From assembly GCF_016863315.1 (NCBI RefSeq), contig NZ_BOOQ01000047.1, positions 47,400-111,399 of the forward strand: DNA of 64,000 nt. Direction: 5' to 3'. The notes beneath the pieces are model-generated. The model was not told the DNA's origin, did not search any database, and was given only the letters and a program-made list of their open reading frames with translations. Within the stretch, counting starts at the first letter, position 1, and every line of letters starts with the position of its first letter. Positions 45,610-55,860 of the stretch are shown here, piece after piece. Source of the stretch: Planotetraspora silvatica (GTDB lineage: Bacteria; Actinomycetota; Actinomycetes; Streptosporangiales; Streptosporangiaceae). The translations under genes were made by a program, and so were the position numbers.

Positions 45610-46410
45610 ATGCCCGATGAATCGAACCCGCTGTCAGGCCTGTGGCCGCTCGCGCCGACCGGTACGACCGATTGGTTGCTGGAGCTGTGCGGCGATGGTC
45701 TGACCGGGTTCATGCCACCTGCGATGCCTGATGCGGCCTGGGTGCTCAACGCCATGTATGAGCACGACCAGGGGCCGGCCGAGGTGTCGTACCACGAGTA
45801 TCGCCAGGCGCGTCTGACGGATGGGAGCATCCAGCCCCACATCGTCGCGGGCGTCGGCTTCGAAGCTGTGAGCATCACTATGGGAGGCGGCCTGGGCCGC
45901 GCCGAGCCCCCCGGCCTCGGTTGGCGGCGGCTGCGCTGGGCGGAACTTGCCCGGCGGACCGGCGACCCGGTCGTGCCCGACGGGCTGCTGCCCTCCTACC
46001 GTTGTTTTCCCTCGGCTAAGAAGGAGGGCAGCTGGCCGCTCAGCATCGATCCACCCACCGAGGGGAGCCTGGATCGTGTGACCTGGAACCGGCTGATCGG
46101 CATCCTCACCGAGTACAGTTTCGCGGGTCCGGACACTCCATGCCTGGCCTACTACAACCCGCTGTTGCTCGGGGCCACCGACTTTGACAACCTCCATGTG
46201 CGTGCGGGTCGTCTCGGTGATGCCGAGATCTTGTACGACAATCCCGAGGCCGACTTCAGCCCGTCCAACCTCTGGGCCGAGGACCGCTCATGGGTCCTGT
46301 GCACCGACTACGACCTGTGGGCCACCAAGGTCGCCGGACCCCCGGCTCTCATCGAAGCGCTGCTGAACGACACCGAGATCGAGGCGGTACGACTACCCTG
46401 GGCGCCTTGA
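45610..46410 (+). CDS. Hypothetical protein
   Basis: A 266-aa soluble protein; the ATG at 45610 is my choice, and an in-frame ATG lies 16 codons upstream. It is rich in Trp, Pro and acidic residues and has no clear motif, signal peptide or membrane helix. The composition recalls polymorphic-toxin immunity or SUKH-like proteins, but I do not recognise the family. It stands alone between two long gaps. Confidence 0.55.
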   Translation: MPDESNPLSGLWPLAPTGTTDWLLELCGDGLTGFMPPAMPDAAWVLNAMYEHDQGPAEVSYHEYRQARLTDGSIQPHIVAGVGFEAVSITMGGGLGRAEPPGLGWRRLRWAELARRTGDPVVPDGLLPSYRCFPSAKKEGSWPLSIDPPTEGSLDRVTWNRLIGILTEYSFAGPDTPCLAYYNPLLLGATDFDNLHVRAGRLGDAEILYDNPEADFSPSNLWAEDRSWVLCTDYDLWATKVAGPPALIEALLNDTEIEAVRLPWAP

Positions 46411-46952
46411 CGACGAGCCGCCCCGGACCCGACCTCAAGTCGTGGTTCGGTTCGAGGTGGCTGTGAAATCCGTGCGGGATATGCGCGGGATGATCTGCTA
46501 CGAGAAAGATCATCAAAGATGCTCCCTGCATGGTCAGAGACACTTTTCTCATCAGGAACGCAGCCCTCTTGAAAACCGCTATGAGAGTGTCGGATGCGGT
46601 CGCTATTGCCTCCCTACTTCCAGGCGGCCATCGCCTCAACCGGCGGCTGGAAGGATGATCGATACCCGTAACTCGCGGTGAGCTACACCCACTGCGGTGT
46701 CTGTAGCCAGCCTCTGGCATACACGGGCAATCGGCCACCGACCAGGTCTCGGACAAGACGAGTTGCCCCTCGTCGGCGTTCTTGGGGAGGTCGGTCAGCC
46801 TGCTCCCGCCTCGGTACGGGAGATGCAGCCGATGAGCGTGATCATTACGCCTCGCCGTGCGACGGTGAGCTTTAGGCGATGTCGCGGATACGTTGGCGTG
46901 GTCGGTCGTTCCCTCACCGCAGCCCCCATGTGGGGGGAAGGCGCTGTTGACG
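46411..46952. other. Intergenic gap of ~540 bases
   Basis: Two short frames read here without start signals. One (near 46700) has a CGVC-type pair that could be a gene relic, but the evidence is too thin to call. Confidence 0.35.
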
Positions 46953-49859
46953 TTACATCTCGACCTGACTGTCATCCAAGATCGAGCTGTTCGATGTGAT
47001 TCGCCCGGTTTGCTGGCGCGCTTGTATGTCAGTGGCGAGACGGGCTAGTTCGACGCGGGAGCCGATGTCCAACTTGCTGAAGATGTGACCGAGGTGGTAC
47101 TTGACGGTGTGGCGGGAGATGAACAGGCGGGTGGCCACTTGGGGATTGGTCAGTCCTTGTGCGACGAGTGTGACGATATTTCGTTCGGTGTCGGTGAGGC
47201 TCGCCCACCCAGAGGTCGGGCGTTCGATGGTGGTCCAGTGGCGGCGTCGCACGCCGAGTTTGCGTAGTGTGGCGCGGACGCGGGCCGCGTCCCGGAGGGC
47301 ACCGGTCTGCTGGTAACCGTCGAATGCCTGGTCCAGGCTGAGGATGGCGGCATCGTGGTCGGAGCCGCCGGCCGTACGGGCGAGCAGGACGCCGAGGTCT
47401 TCTGCCGCCGAAGCACGATCCCACGGCCCCACGTGGGTGGAGACGGCATGGGTCAGTGCCTTGGGGTCGTTGTGGAGGATGCCGTGGGCGTGGGCGGCGG
47501 AGGCGGCCAAGGTTGAGAAGCTGGGGTTGTCCTCGGCGAGGCGTTCGGCCATGGCGGCAACGACCTCGGCACCGGGGCGTTCTGCGACTGCGAGCGCGAG
47601 ACGGGTCAGCCACGCGGCGGCTGCGGGTTCGGTCATTAGCACCATGGGCAACGAGGATTGTTGCGGGGGATCGGTGTAGAGGGCGTTGAGTACCTCGATC
47701 GTCTTATGGGGGCCGTCTTGGGCCTCGGTGATCAGCGCCATGCCCCAGTCGCACCATTCGATTCCGTACGCCGGGCCTTGACCTGCCTGATGGCGAGATT
47801 TGTAGTGTCTGGCAGCAGTGTCGATGTCGCCGCGGCGCGCTGTGACGATGGCGAGCACGGCGATTCCAAAAGGGTCGAATATGTGCATGCCCAGATCGGC
47901 GGCCATGGCCAGCCCGGCCTGGGCCTCGGCGGCGGCATCGTCGAGGCGGCCTTGGGCGAGCCGAAGCTTGGCGCGGAAGAGCGCGGGGCTGGCGGCGTGC
48001 GCGGTGTGGCCAAGCGCCGTAATCTCTTCGGTGGCGGCTTGGAGTAGGGTCTCCGCCTCCTCAAGCTGCCGCATGTCGGTCAATATGCTGGCCAGGTACA
48101 GGCGTGGGCACTGGGCCTGGAAAGGCCCGCTGGCCGCGTAGCGTGCGGCTTTGCGGATGTGCCCGATCCCGTCAGCAGCGCGTCCCTCCGCCCGGGCGAT
48201 GCTAGTGAGCAGAACGTGAGCGCTCATTAGTGCGGGTTGATTGCGGCACTCCTCGGCAGCCACGGTGGCTTCCGCCCGCTTCCGCCCTCGCCTGTATTCG
48301 CCGCCAATGTTCATCCCTGTCAACAGCACGTGTTCGGCGAGGCCGCGCAATTCATCGGAGAGGTCCTGCTGGCTGAGCATCTCCTCGGCCTCGACCACCG
48401 CCTCCAGCGGTCGGCCGGCCAGTATCAGGACGTAGGCCAGTTGGTACCGCAGGTGGGCGGCATGGCCGGGCGGCATGGTGTGGCACAGCGCGGCGCGGGC
48501 GAGCTCGGCGGCCTCGCGTAGCCGCCCCGCGGACGTCAGAGTGTGAACCGCGGTCTTCGTACGGTCGAAGCGGCCTGGGTCGGAAGGGCTGGAAAGTTCC
48601 ACCGCTCGGGCGGCGATGTCGGCTGCGGTCTGCGGGGAGGACGGCAGCACCTCACGTACTGCCCGGTCAAGGCCGGCGAGGGCATAGATGTCTCCCGGGC
48701 GGGCGTATTGCATCAGGTGGGTGGCGGCCGGGATGGCCGAGCCGCCTCGTTTAAGCAGCATTTCCGCTGCCTGCCAGTGCAGAGCTTGGCGCACTGGCTC
48801 GGTGAGGGTCTCGGTTATGGCCCGCCACAATAGATCGTGCCGGAACGACAATCTATCGGCGGCTGGTATCACGACCCCCGCCGCCTCCGCCTCTTCCAGC
48901 GCCGGCAGCAGTCGGGTGGTGGGTTCGCCGAACATGTCCGCGAGATCGTTCACATAGAAGGAACGGCCCAGGACAGCGGCCACCTGCAGCAGATGGCGGG
49001 TAGGAGGGTGCAACCGACCTAGCCGGTTACGCGCGATCTCCTGCACCCTCTGGGGGAGTCGCTGCGAGACCAGCCGTGCGTGATCAGCGGCCACCTCGAC
49101 CGCGCCTTCACTGTGTAGTCCCGCGAGCAACTCGATCAGCATGAAAGGGTTGCCTCCCGCCCCGGCTGCCAGCGCGAGCAGCTCCGGCCCCGGCGCCGCG
49201 CCTAGCACGTCGGTGATGACCCCGGCCACCGCTTGCTCGCTCAGCGCCTCCAACAAGATCCGCGTGGCGCCGTCGCGTTCTAGGACCTCGTACAACTTGT
49301 CCACATCTGAGTCGCCGATGCCGGTCGTACGGGACAAAATCCACACCAGCGGATAGGAGGCCAGCTCAGGTATCAAAGACCGCAACGCCAGTAGCGTCGT
49401 CGTATCAGCCCACTGGAGATCATCAAGCGTAATCAGCAGCGGGCCGTGTGCGACCCGCTCTTCCAGCCGGGCCTGTATCTCGTCTGCCAGCCACAAGCGC
49501 AGGTCAACGGCGTCCGAGGGCACTATCTCGCGGGCCGTTAGCAGTGTCTGGATCGACTCCCCGAGCGCTGCCATCAGCGGTGCCAGCGGTTTCAGCTGGC
49601 GTGGATCGTCTGTCGCGCCGTGGCCGTGCGTGAATCCCCGCTCCGCTGCGGCATCGATCGCCTCTGCGAGTAGCCGACTCTTGCCTATCCCCGGCTGGCC
49701 CTCGACCAGCAATACCCCACCGCGGCCTTTCTCGGCCGCCCGTAGCAGACCCGCCAGAATCCCCCATTCGCGACTCCTGCCACGCCAGCCACACCGTGAT
49801 GATCGACTGAGGTCCACGCCAGTCGAAATATCTGACCTGGGCTCCGACGCACCGTCCAT
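46953..49859 (-). CDS. LAL-type LuxR-family regulator with AAA domain
   Basis: A 968-aa regulator. An N-terminal AAA domain with P-loop VEGQPGIGKSRLL and Walker B LLITLDDLQWAD is followed by a long TPR-like helical region, and the C-terminus ends in a LuxR HTH (LTDTERNIVTLVAQGLTNPQ ... RLFISRHTVKYHLGHI). Large ATP-binding regulators of the LuxR family usually activate pathway genes; many sit in antibiotic clusters. Its target here is not evident. It is read toward the gap at 46.4-46.9 kb. Confidence 0.9.
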   Translation of the reverse strand: MDGASEPRSDISTGVDLSRSSRCGWRGRSREWGILAGLLRAAEKGRGGVLLVEGQPGIGKSRLLAEAIDAAAERGFTHGHGATDDPRQLKPLAPLMAALGESIQTLLTAREIVPSDAVDLRLWLADEIQARLEERVAHGPLLITLDDLQWADTTTLLALRSLIPELASYPLVWILSRTTGIGDSDVDKLYEVLERDGATRILLEALSEQAVAGVITDVLGAAPGPELLALAAGAGGNPFMLIELLAGLHSEGAVEVAADHARLVSQRLPQRVQEIARNRLGRLHPPTRHLLQVAAVLGRSFYVNDLADMFGEPTTRLLPALEEAEAAGVVIPAADRLSFRHDLLWRAITETLTEPVRQALHWQAAEMLLKRGGSAIPAATHLMQYARPGDIYALAGLDRAVREVLPSSPQTAADIAARAVELSSPSDPGRFDRTKTAVHTLTSAGRLREAAELARAALCHTMPPGHAAHLRYQLAYVLILAGRPLEAVVEAEEMLSQQDLSDELRGLAEHVLLTGMNIGGEYRRGRKRAEATVAAEECRNQPALMSAHVLLTSIARAEGRAADGIGHIRKAARYAASGPFQAQCPRLYLASILTDMRQLEEAETLLQAATEEITALGHTAHAASPALFRAKLRLAQGRLDDAAAEAQAGLAMAADLGMHIFDPFGIAVLAIVTARRGDIDTAARHYKSRHQAGQGPAYGIEWCDWGMALITEAQDGPHKTIEVLNALYTDPPQQSSLPMVLMTEPAAAAWLTRLALAVAERPGAEVVAAMAERLAEDNPSFSTLAASAAHAHGILHNDPKALTHAVSTHVGPWDRASAAEDLGVLLARTAGGSDHDAAILSLDQAFDGYQQTGALRDAARVRATLRKLGVRRRHWTTIERPTSGWASLTDTERNIVTLVAQGLTNPQVATRLFISRHTVKYHLGHIFSKLDIGSRVELARLATDIQARQQTGRITSNSSILDDSQVEM

Positions 49860-50518
49860 GGGGCCATAACAGAACACGCTCAAAGAGTACGTTGGCGTCC
49901 ACTAGGGGAGGATTTTGGGCCTGACGTGAATTCATTCCTCCTCGCGCCTGATCGAGTGTCGGCGTGAAGTAGGACGGCCACCTCACGCTCCGAGGGATTC
50001 AAGGCGACGAGGGAAAATGGAGTGGCCGTAGTGACATTCCGCGCGCTACCGGCGAGTGGTTCGAGGAGACGCTGTAGGCGGGCGGTCCTCATCTGCCAGA
50101 CGATGATCCGTGAGATGGCGCAGCCAATCATGGACGCCGAGATCGAGCGGTAGTGTCAGGCCACTGCGGGAGATCCCGGCTGGACGCTACTCAACGCGTC
50201 GCCAGAAGACCTGGCACCGCCGCGTGCGCCGCGCCTCTGAACCGCTCACAGAGTGGCTCTTCCCTGGCAGGGTTACACGACTCTGGCCGGTGCTCCTCGC
50301 TGCTTCGAATGAACCGAGACGTGGGCTGATCTCCATTGCCACCCATTCCAGAAGCACATCTGCGCGACCTGGTTGCACCGACGACCCCGAACCCACCAGT
50401 CCGGTACCGACGTCGCTTGTATGCAACTAGCCAGGTGGCCGATGTGGGGAGCGCTGATCTCCGCCAGCCTTATGTGGGGATATTCGAAGGCTCAATCTGG
50501 ATGGAAGTTATCTGGGAT
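49860..50518. other. Intergenic gap between divergent regulators
   Basis: About 650 bases between the LAL start and the Rrf2 start. Several frames exist but none has a convincing start, motif or codon bias. Promoters for both genes should be here. Confidence 0.4.
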
Positions 50519-51001
50519 ATGCGGTTGAACGAGGGTGTTGAGTGGGCGATGCACTGCTGCCTGACACTGGCATGGCTCGGCGACGAGGAGCCAATCTCGA
50601 CCGCGAGGCTTGCGGCCGGATATGAACTGCCGCCTCCATATCTCAACAAGCAACTCCAGGCACTGGTCAAGGCCGGGATTATGACCTCTACTCCGGGAGT
50701 ACGGGGCGGCTTCCGGCTGGCCCAACCCCTTGCAAAGATCACGCTCTTGGACGTCGTCATGGCGATCGAGGGGCCCGCCGAGGCGTTCCATTGCACGGAC
50801 ATCCGGGAGCGCGGCGTCGGGGCGGAGAAAGCAGCCTGGCAGTTCCGCACCCCATGCGCGATCTCGACGGCGATGCGCACGGCCGAGGTGGCGTGGCGGC
50901 GCGCCCTGGCCGCGCAGACCCTGGCCGACGTACAGGCGGTAGTGGACCGTCGAATACCCCACCAGGGCGACGTGATCCGACGCTGGTATGCGCAGGGCTG
51001 A
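50519..51001 (+). CDS. Rrf2-family transcriptional regulator
   Basis: A 160-aa protein. The ATG at 50519 gives the typical opening MRLNEGVEWAMHCCLTLAWL. The winged HTH continues TARLAAGYELPPPYLNKQLQ with the wing RGGFRLAQP. Two C-terminal cysteines (HCTDI and TPCAIS) could be part of a cofactor or redox site, but the three-Cys FeS pattern of NsrR/IscR is not complete. It lies 172 bases upstream of two histidine kinases read in the same direction. Confidence 0.85.
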   Translation: MRLNEGVEWAMHCCLTLAWLGDEEPISTARLAAGYELPPPYLNKQLQALVKAGIMTSTPGVRGGFRLAQPLAKITLLDVVMAIEGPAEAFHCTDIRERGVGAEKAAWQFRTPCAISTAMRTAEVAWRRALAAQTLADVQAVVDRRIPHQGDVIRRWYAQG

Positions 51002-51173
51002 TGCACTGCGGGTGACGCGAACGACTTGTCCCGGCGCTGAGACAGGGCCGCGAAGGGCCTTGTGGCCCCCGTCGGAGGTCGGTCCCATGACTAACCACGG
51101 TTCAAGCCCATGCTTTGCTGCGCACGGCGTCAGGCCCGAATGTTAGCAACATGGTTTGAGGAAGGAGGTAAAG

Positions 51174-52652
51174 ATGTTGCGCCCGTTGTTACCACGCTCG
51201 ATCCGGGCACGCTTCACACTGATGGCGGGGGTCGTGTCCCTGATCGTCATTTCGTTGATCGGGGCTGGCCTCGACTTCGCGATCCGGCACTCGATAGAGA
51301 CCCACATCTTCAATGAGTCCCAGCGCGTTGCCACGAACTTGATCGGATGGCGGCCCGGCAACCCACTGCTGACGCCCGAGACCAAGATCAACCTGCTCCA
51401 GATCGTCGACTCCCATCGCCGGGTGCTGGCAGGCAGTCCGGGAGCGGGGGTCCAGCACACCCTGAGCACCATGCGGCCTCCGCTCAGTGACCGGGTATCA
51501 CATGACACCGAGTGCTTTCCTCACCACGGGTGCGACCTGGTCACCGCCTTCCGGATCCCTCCGCTGGAGACCAGCCTCATCTGGCAGGGTGACCCCCATT
51601 TTGTCTACGCAGGAATGGCTCAGCCAGGCATTTTGGTCAGGGACCACCTGGAGATCGACACCACCGTCGCACTCGTGCTCCTCATCGCCCTCGCAGTTTG
51701 GGGGATCTGGTGGGGGGTGGGCCGGACGCTGCGCCCGGTCCACGCGATTAGCGCGAGAATGGCCGAGATCACGGTGAGCGATCTGAGCTTGCGGGTGCCA
51801 GAGCCGCCGGGGGGCGACGAGATCGCGCATCTCGCCCGCAGCGCCAATGGCACCCTTGCCCGACTGGAAGAGTGCCTCGTATCTCAACGCCACTTCGCCT
51901 CCGTTGTCTCCCACGAGCTCAGAAACCCGGTCGCCGGACTGCACACGCAGTTGGAGGAGGCGCTGCTGTACCGCGACACCGTGGATCCGTGGGTAACCAT
52001 CGAAACGTCGTTGTGCACCACCGAACGGTTCCGGATGATCATCGACGACGTGTTGCTGCTCGCCCGCGTCCGGACCACAAACCCGGCCGCGCCCGAGCCG
52101 ATCGACCTTGGCGCGCTGGTGAGGGAGGAGGCGGCCGACCGGACGTACGGCGTGCCCGTGCGCGCCCACACTCAGGGGGAGGTGATGGTTCTCGGTAACC
52201 GGATCCAGTTGTGCGGAGTCCTGAACAACCTCCTGTTCAACGCGAAGCGGCACGCCGAAACCATCGTCGAGGTCACAGCGACATGCTGCGACGGCCAGGC
52301 CGTGGTCACCGTGACCGATGACGGTGACGGCATCGCACCGGACGACCGCGAACGCGTCTTCGAACCTTTTGTCCGACTGGACAACGCACGACGTCGCGAC
52401 CCCGGAGGCAGCGGACTCGGCCTTTCCATCGCCCGGGCGATTTCCAACGTTCACCACGGAAGCCTGCAGATCGAAGACTCGCTCCGAGGGGCGCGGTTCG
52501 TCCTTCGGCTGCCGCTCATGGACGCGGCTCAGGCGCCGCCAGCCTCCATGATCCCAAACTTGTGGGGCGACGTGCCCCTCATCAGGGACATTACGAAGGC
52601 CCGAGCCAGTGAGCAACAACCAGCAACGAAACCAGACGACACCTCAAACTGA
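51174..52652 (+). CDS. Orphan sensor histidine kinase, first of a tandem pair
   Basis: A 492-aa kinase; AAGGAGGT precedes the ATG. It has an N-terminal membrane helix (FTLMAGVVSLIVISLIG), an external domain of ~140 residues with two cysteines, a second helix (TTVALVLLIALAVWGIWWG), HAMP, the H-box SHELRNPV, the N-box LLFNAKRHA and G-boxes DDGDGIA and GSGLGLSIA. This is an EnvZ/QseC-like layout. No response regulator gene is adjacent; the next gene is a second kinase. Confidence 0.92.
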   Translation: MLRPLLPRSIRARFTLMAGVVSLIVISLIGAGLDFAIRHSIETHIFNESQRVATNLIGWRPGNPLLTPETKINLLQIVDSHRRVLAGSPGAGVQHTLSTMRPPLSDRVSHDTECFPHHGCDLVTAFRIPPLETSLIWQGDPHFVYAGMAQPGILVRDHLEIDTTVALVLLIALAVWGIWWGVGRTLRPVHAISARMAEITVSDLSLRVPEPPGGDEIAHLARSANGTLARLEECLVSQRHFASVVSHELRNPVAGLHTQLEEALLYRDTVDPWVTIETSLCTTERFRMIIDDVLLLARVRTTNPAAPEPIDLGALVREEAADRTYGVPVRAHTQGEVMVLGNRIQLCGVLNNLLFNAKRHAETIVEVTATCCDGQAVVTVTDDGDGIAPDDRERVFEPFVRLDNARRRDPGGSGLGLSIARAISNVHHGSLQIEDSLRGARFVLRLPLMDAAQAPPASMIPNLWGDVPLIRDITKARASEQQPATKPDDTSN

Positions 52653-52806
52653 CAGCCGGCACGCGGCCCCGTGATCACGAACCTCCCGATGGGCGAGGAC
52701 ATCGCATGTTCGTGACCGTCCGGTTTCGTCAGACAGGATGGGCAAGTACATACGGTATGCATTCGGCCTGTATGTGGTATTCCATTGTTGGAAGGAATTT
52801 CGTTAG

Positions 52807-54210
52807 ATGAGCGTGCACCGTTCGTCGATCACCACGCGCATCACTCTGTTCACCGGTGTGGTGGCGGCTCTGCTCTCTGCGTTGCTCGCCACGGTGCTCA
52901 TGATCGCCATCTACCGTATCGCCACGGAATTCGTCACCGACGAGGTCGCTGCGAACGCCGGCCGCGTGGCCGCGGCGGTCGAGCAGGGACGGATCTACTA
53001 TCCTCTCGCGTTCCACCAGTCCCGCAACATGCAAATCGTCGACTCACACGGCCAGGTCCTCGCTTCTACCAAGGGAGTACGGGGCAAGCCGCCCATGGCG
53101 AAGTTCACCCCAGACGGCAAGATGAGCGCGACCTCCGTCGTCTGCGGCGGGGTCTTCCAGGCGGGGAATTGCAATATCGTCGTCGCCATTTCGGCCCGCC
53201 GCGGCGGCGAGAACTGGGTCGTCTACAGCGCCTCCCCGGTCCTGCCCTTCTGGGTCGACCCGCCGCTGGCGGCATTGGTGGGAGGAAGTGCTGTGGTGCT
53301 CGCCGCCGCCATCACCTACCTCGGCCACCGGATCGCCAAGGCGTCCCTCAGGCCGGTGAGTTCCATCCAGGCGGAACTCGAGGAGATCAACGCGACCTGC
53401 CCCAATCGCCGCGTCCCCGTACCACCCAGCGATGACGAGATCCACGATCTCGCGGAAAGCGTCAACCACACCCTGAGCCGCCTGCAGGCCGCGATGGACC
53501 AACAGCGCCAGTTCGTCTCCGACGCCTCCCACGACCTGCGCAGTCCGATAACCGCGCTGAGAACCGAGGCAGAGGACGCGCTGATGGCACCCCAGGAGAC
53601 CAGCGTGACCAAGCTCAGCTCGACCTTCCTAGCCAGCCTCAACCGGCTCCAGGCCATCGTGAGCGATCTGCTGATCATCGCACGACTGGACGCCGGGCTA
53701 CCGGGCACACGCGACCGAATCGACCTGGGCGAGCTCGTCTCGGCGGAGTGTCGGCTGCGCCACAGTCCGCCAAAGGCGATCGCATGTTCTCCTGAGACCG
53801 GCGTGATCGTGATCGGCGACCGGTTACGGCTGGGCCGCCTGCTCACCAACCTCGTCGACAACGCCGAACGGCATGCTGACACCATGGTCACCATCACTGT
53901 GCGGCGCGAGCCGAGCGCCGAATCCGGCGATCAGCGCTTCCCGAATGGCGTCGCCGTGCTGGAGGTACTTGACGACGGGGCCGGTATCGATCCGGACAAG
54001 CGCGAGCTGGTGTTTCAGCGGTTCACCCGTTTGGACGCATCCCGTAACAGGGATGCGGGCGGGACTGGATTGGGCCTGGCGATCGCCCGGCAGGCCGCCG
54101 AGACCAGCGGGGGAACCCTCCAGATCGAGGACAGCCCCCGTGGCGCACGCTTCGTCCTCCGTCTACCGATCGCCCCATCGGCGGACGACCATGCACATGT
54201 CACCTCGTGA
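52807..54210 (+). CDS. Orphan sensor histidine kinase, second of a tandem pair
   Basis: A 467-aa kinase of the same layout: helix (VVAALLSALLATVLMIAIYR), external domain with CGGVFQAGNC, second helix, HAMP, H-box SHDLRSPI, N-box LVDNAERHA and G-boxes DDGAGID and GTGLGLAIA. It aligns with the preceding kinase through its last half (shared SLQIEDS/TLQIEDS and GARFVLRLP endings), so the pair likely arose by duplication. Again no response regulator lies beside it. Confidence 0.92.
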   Translation: MSVHRSSITTRITLFTGVVAALLSALLATVLMIAIYRIATEFVTDEVAANAGRVAAAVEQGRIYYPLAFHQSRNMQIVDSHGQVLASTKGVRGKPPMAKFTPDGKMSATSVVCGGVFQAGNCNIVVAISARRGGENWVVYSASPVLPFWVDPPLAALVGGSAVVLAAAITYLGHRIAKASLRPVSSIQAELEEINATCPNRRVPVPPSDDEIHDLAESVNHTLSRLQAAMDQQRQFVSDASHDLRSPITALRTEAEDALMAPQETSVTKLSSTFLASLNRLQAIVSDLLIIARLDAGLPGTRDRIDLGELVSAECRLRHSPPKAIACSPETGVIVIGDRLRLGRLLTNLVDNAERHADTMVTITVRREPSAESGDQRFPNGVAVLEVLDDGAGIDPDKRELVFQRFTRLDASRNRDAGGTGLGLAIARQAAETSGGTLQIEDSPRGARFVLRLPIAPSADDHAHVTS

Positions 54211-54373
54211 AAGGCGTCTGAAGACGAGGTTGGTCGCGGCCGGCGACGAACAGGGCAATGCCGATGATGAACAGCAGGATTCGGCCGTCCGATGAAGGCT
54301 CCACCGTTCGGTCCTAACGGGGGTGACGGCGAACCAACTCACGGTACGCCGCTACCGTTCCCGCGGCCATGGG

Positions 54374-54676
54374 TCAGTCCTCGATGCCTTCGACGAACCA
54401 GGTTCCGCCTCGGTCTACCAGCTCGACCACGGCGTCACGGCGCGCCCCGGAGGTCCGGACCATCCAGTGCTTCACCCGCAGCTCGTTCACGCTCTTCCCT
54501 GCGTTGTCCGGCTCCCACCAGGGTTCCTGCTCCTCCCAGTGGGGACCCAGCACCTCGACCACGCGATCCTCGCGCCCCCACGCGGTGAATCGGGCCGGCT
54601 GACCCCAGTCGTCCTCAGGGTCCACCTCGACCTCTGCAGGCTCCTTGTAACGGCGCGCGAGCTCAGTATCGAACAC
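54374..54676 (-). CDS. DUF6504-like small protein
   Basis: A 100-aa protein from a GTG. Its core (PARFTAWGREDRVVEVLG, PWW, WMVRTSGAR, VELVDRGG) resembles the small DUF6504 family of actinobacteria and also the gene at 63307. The function is unknown. It lies 30 bases downstream of the lipoprotein gene in the same direction. Confidence 0.5.
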   Translation of the reverse strand: MFDTELARRYKEPAEVEVDPEDDWGQPARFTAWGREDRVVEVLGPHWEEQEPWWEPDNAGKSVNELRVKHWMVRTSGARRDAVVELVDRGGTWFVEGIED

Positions 54677-54706
54677 GTAGCCGATTGATCGGCGAACTGT
54701 CCGGAA

Positions 54707-55102
54707 CTAGTACGTCGGGCAGATGTACTTCCGCACCGCCGCGAGGATCTTCGTTGCCTTGGCCTTGCCGAACCCGTCAAGGTGGCCTGGAGCTCGGAAC
54801 CGCTTGTTCGTAAGGTCTACGAGCTTGGCCTGATCGTTCGGCCGATCCTTGACCACGCTGCACAAGCTGCGCGCCCAATCCACGGCCATCTCCTTCCCGG
54901 TGACGATCTCCCCATCGATGCTGTTAAGCGCCGTGATGGACCGCGCCTGGGTTTCACTGTCTGGCTTGGGCGGGAATCCGGACTCAGCCTCGATACTCGC
55001 GATCGCGTTCGGTGAGAGCGTGCCGGATGTGTCGTCTGTCGAGCCGCACCCGGCCAGAGCGGCGAGCAGTACAGCAGAGGCGATCAGAGCGGGGGGTCTC
55101 AT
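54707..55102 (-). CDS. DUF732-like lipoprotein
   Basis: A 131-aa protein with signal peptide and lipobox LAGC. The C-terminal half (DWARSLCSVVKDR ... KKATKILAAVRKYIC-like ending) has two cysteines spaced as in DUF732-type exported domains. No enzyme motif. It is the last coding sequence before the right attachment-like site. Confidence 0.65.
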   Translation of the reverse strand: MRPPALIASAVLLAALAGCGSTDDTSGTLSPNAIASIEAESGFPPKPDSETQARSITALNSIDGEIVTGKEMAVDWARSLCSVVKDRPNDQAKLVDLTNKRFRAPGHLDGFGKAKATKILAAVRKYICPTY

Positions 55103-55277
55103 GCCCCGCGACGGTACGCGACACCACGTTTAATCCCAGAACGGGGGTCATGGCCGACGACCGCGCCGAACTCACCACCTACGCCCACCGTAAGCTGCGA
55201 GTCCGAGACAACGGAGCTCTTGGCGAGCCGCCATGTCCGTGACCGGCACCCTGATGAGCATCCCACTAGGTGGTCTT

Positions 55278-55416
55278 GCTAACGCTGATGCTAACGACAG
55301 CCGTGGACGGCCCTGGACGATGCTGGACCGACAGACCCCATTGACCCCACCCGATCAGGGCGGCGAGACAACGATGGACGGGCCTGGACGGTCGTGTTCT
55401 AACTCGTAATGAAGGG
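55278..55416. other. attR-like site: arm repeats plus tRNA-Thr core
   Basis: GCTAACG at 55278 and 55290, then TGGAC(G) at 55304, 55314, 55325, 55375 and 55385, then ACTCGTAATGAAGGG (55402-55416) identical to the tRNA-Thr anticodon region. After the core the sequence no longer follows the tRNA. Direct spaced repeats beside a tRNA core are what an integrase attachment site looks like. Spacings match the site at 60.16-60.30 kb. Confidence 0.7.
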
Positions 55417-55467
55417 TTGCTGAGGCGATCCCTGGTCTGCGTGGGCGTGGTCGTAGGGTGGGCCGCC

Positions 55468-55860
55468 ATGGGCGTTCTTGTTGACTACTTCACGGTGGAT
55501 TCCGAGCAGTCCGCGCGGCTGGCGTTGTCCGGTGGGCCGGCGGCTATGAATCTGCCGTACGTCGATTGCAAGGGGTGGCTCGACGGCCTTGATAGGTTGG
55601 CCGCCGAGCTCAGCGGACGTGACCTCAGCGAGTTCGGCGACAGTGAACTCATGGAGGAGGACGGAGAATCGGCGGCCGTCGATCGGGCGGCTCCGGAGGC
55701 CGTCGCCGCGCTCGCGGCCGTGGACGATGGGCGGCTGCGCGAGTACGCCGATGAGGAACTGCTCGACGAGTTCGAGTTCGAACGCGTGACGGCTCTGCGG
55801 GACCTGGCTCGGGAGGCGGCGCGGCTCAACCAGGGGCTGTATCGCTGGTTGTGCGCCTGA
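55468..55860 (+). CDS. Hypothetical small acidic protein
   Basis: A 130-aa protein opening MGVLVDYFTVDSEQSARLAL, rich in Asp, Glu and Leu, without membrane helix or catalytic motif. Similar openings occur in actinobacterial proteins of unknown function related to DUF1877-type immunity proteins; this is a weak resemblance. It starts 51 bases after the attR-like core. Its last 35 bases overlap the convergent pentapeptide gene. Confidence 0.6.
   Translation: MGVLVDYFTVDSEQSARLALSGGPAAMNLPYVDCKGWLDGLDRLAAELSGRDLSEFGDSELMEEDGESAAVDRAAPEAVAALAAVDDGRLREYADEELLDEFEFERVTALRDLAREAARLNQGLYRWLCA

Noticed and set aside
46678..46875. A CGVC/CSQP-type zinc-finger relic
   Set aside because: Only a few residues fit, no start signal exists, and the rest of the frame has poor codon bias.
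54210..54311. A 34-codon hydrophobic frame on the minus strand (GRILLFIIGIALFV)
   Set aside because: It could be a tiny membrane peptide, but there is no ribosome-binding site and it begins right after a stop, so chance or a gene relic is as likely.
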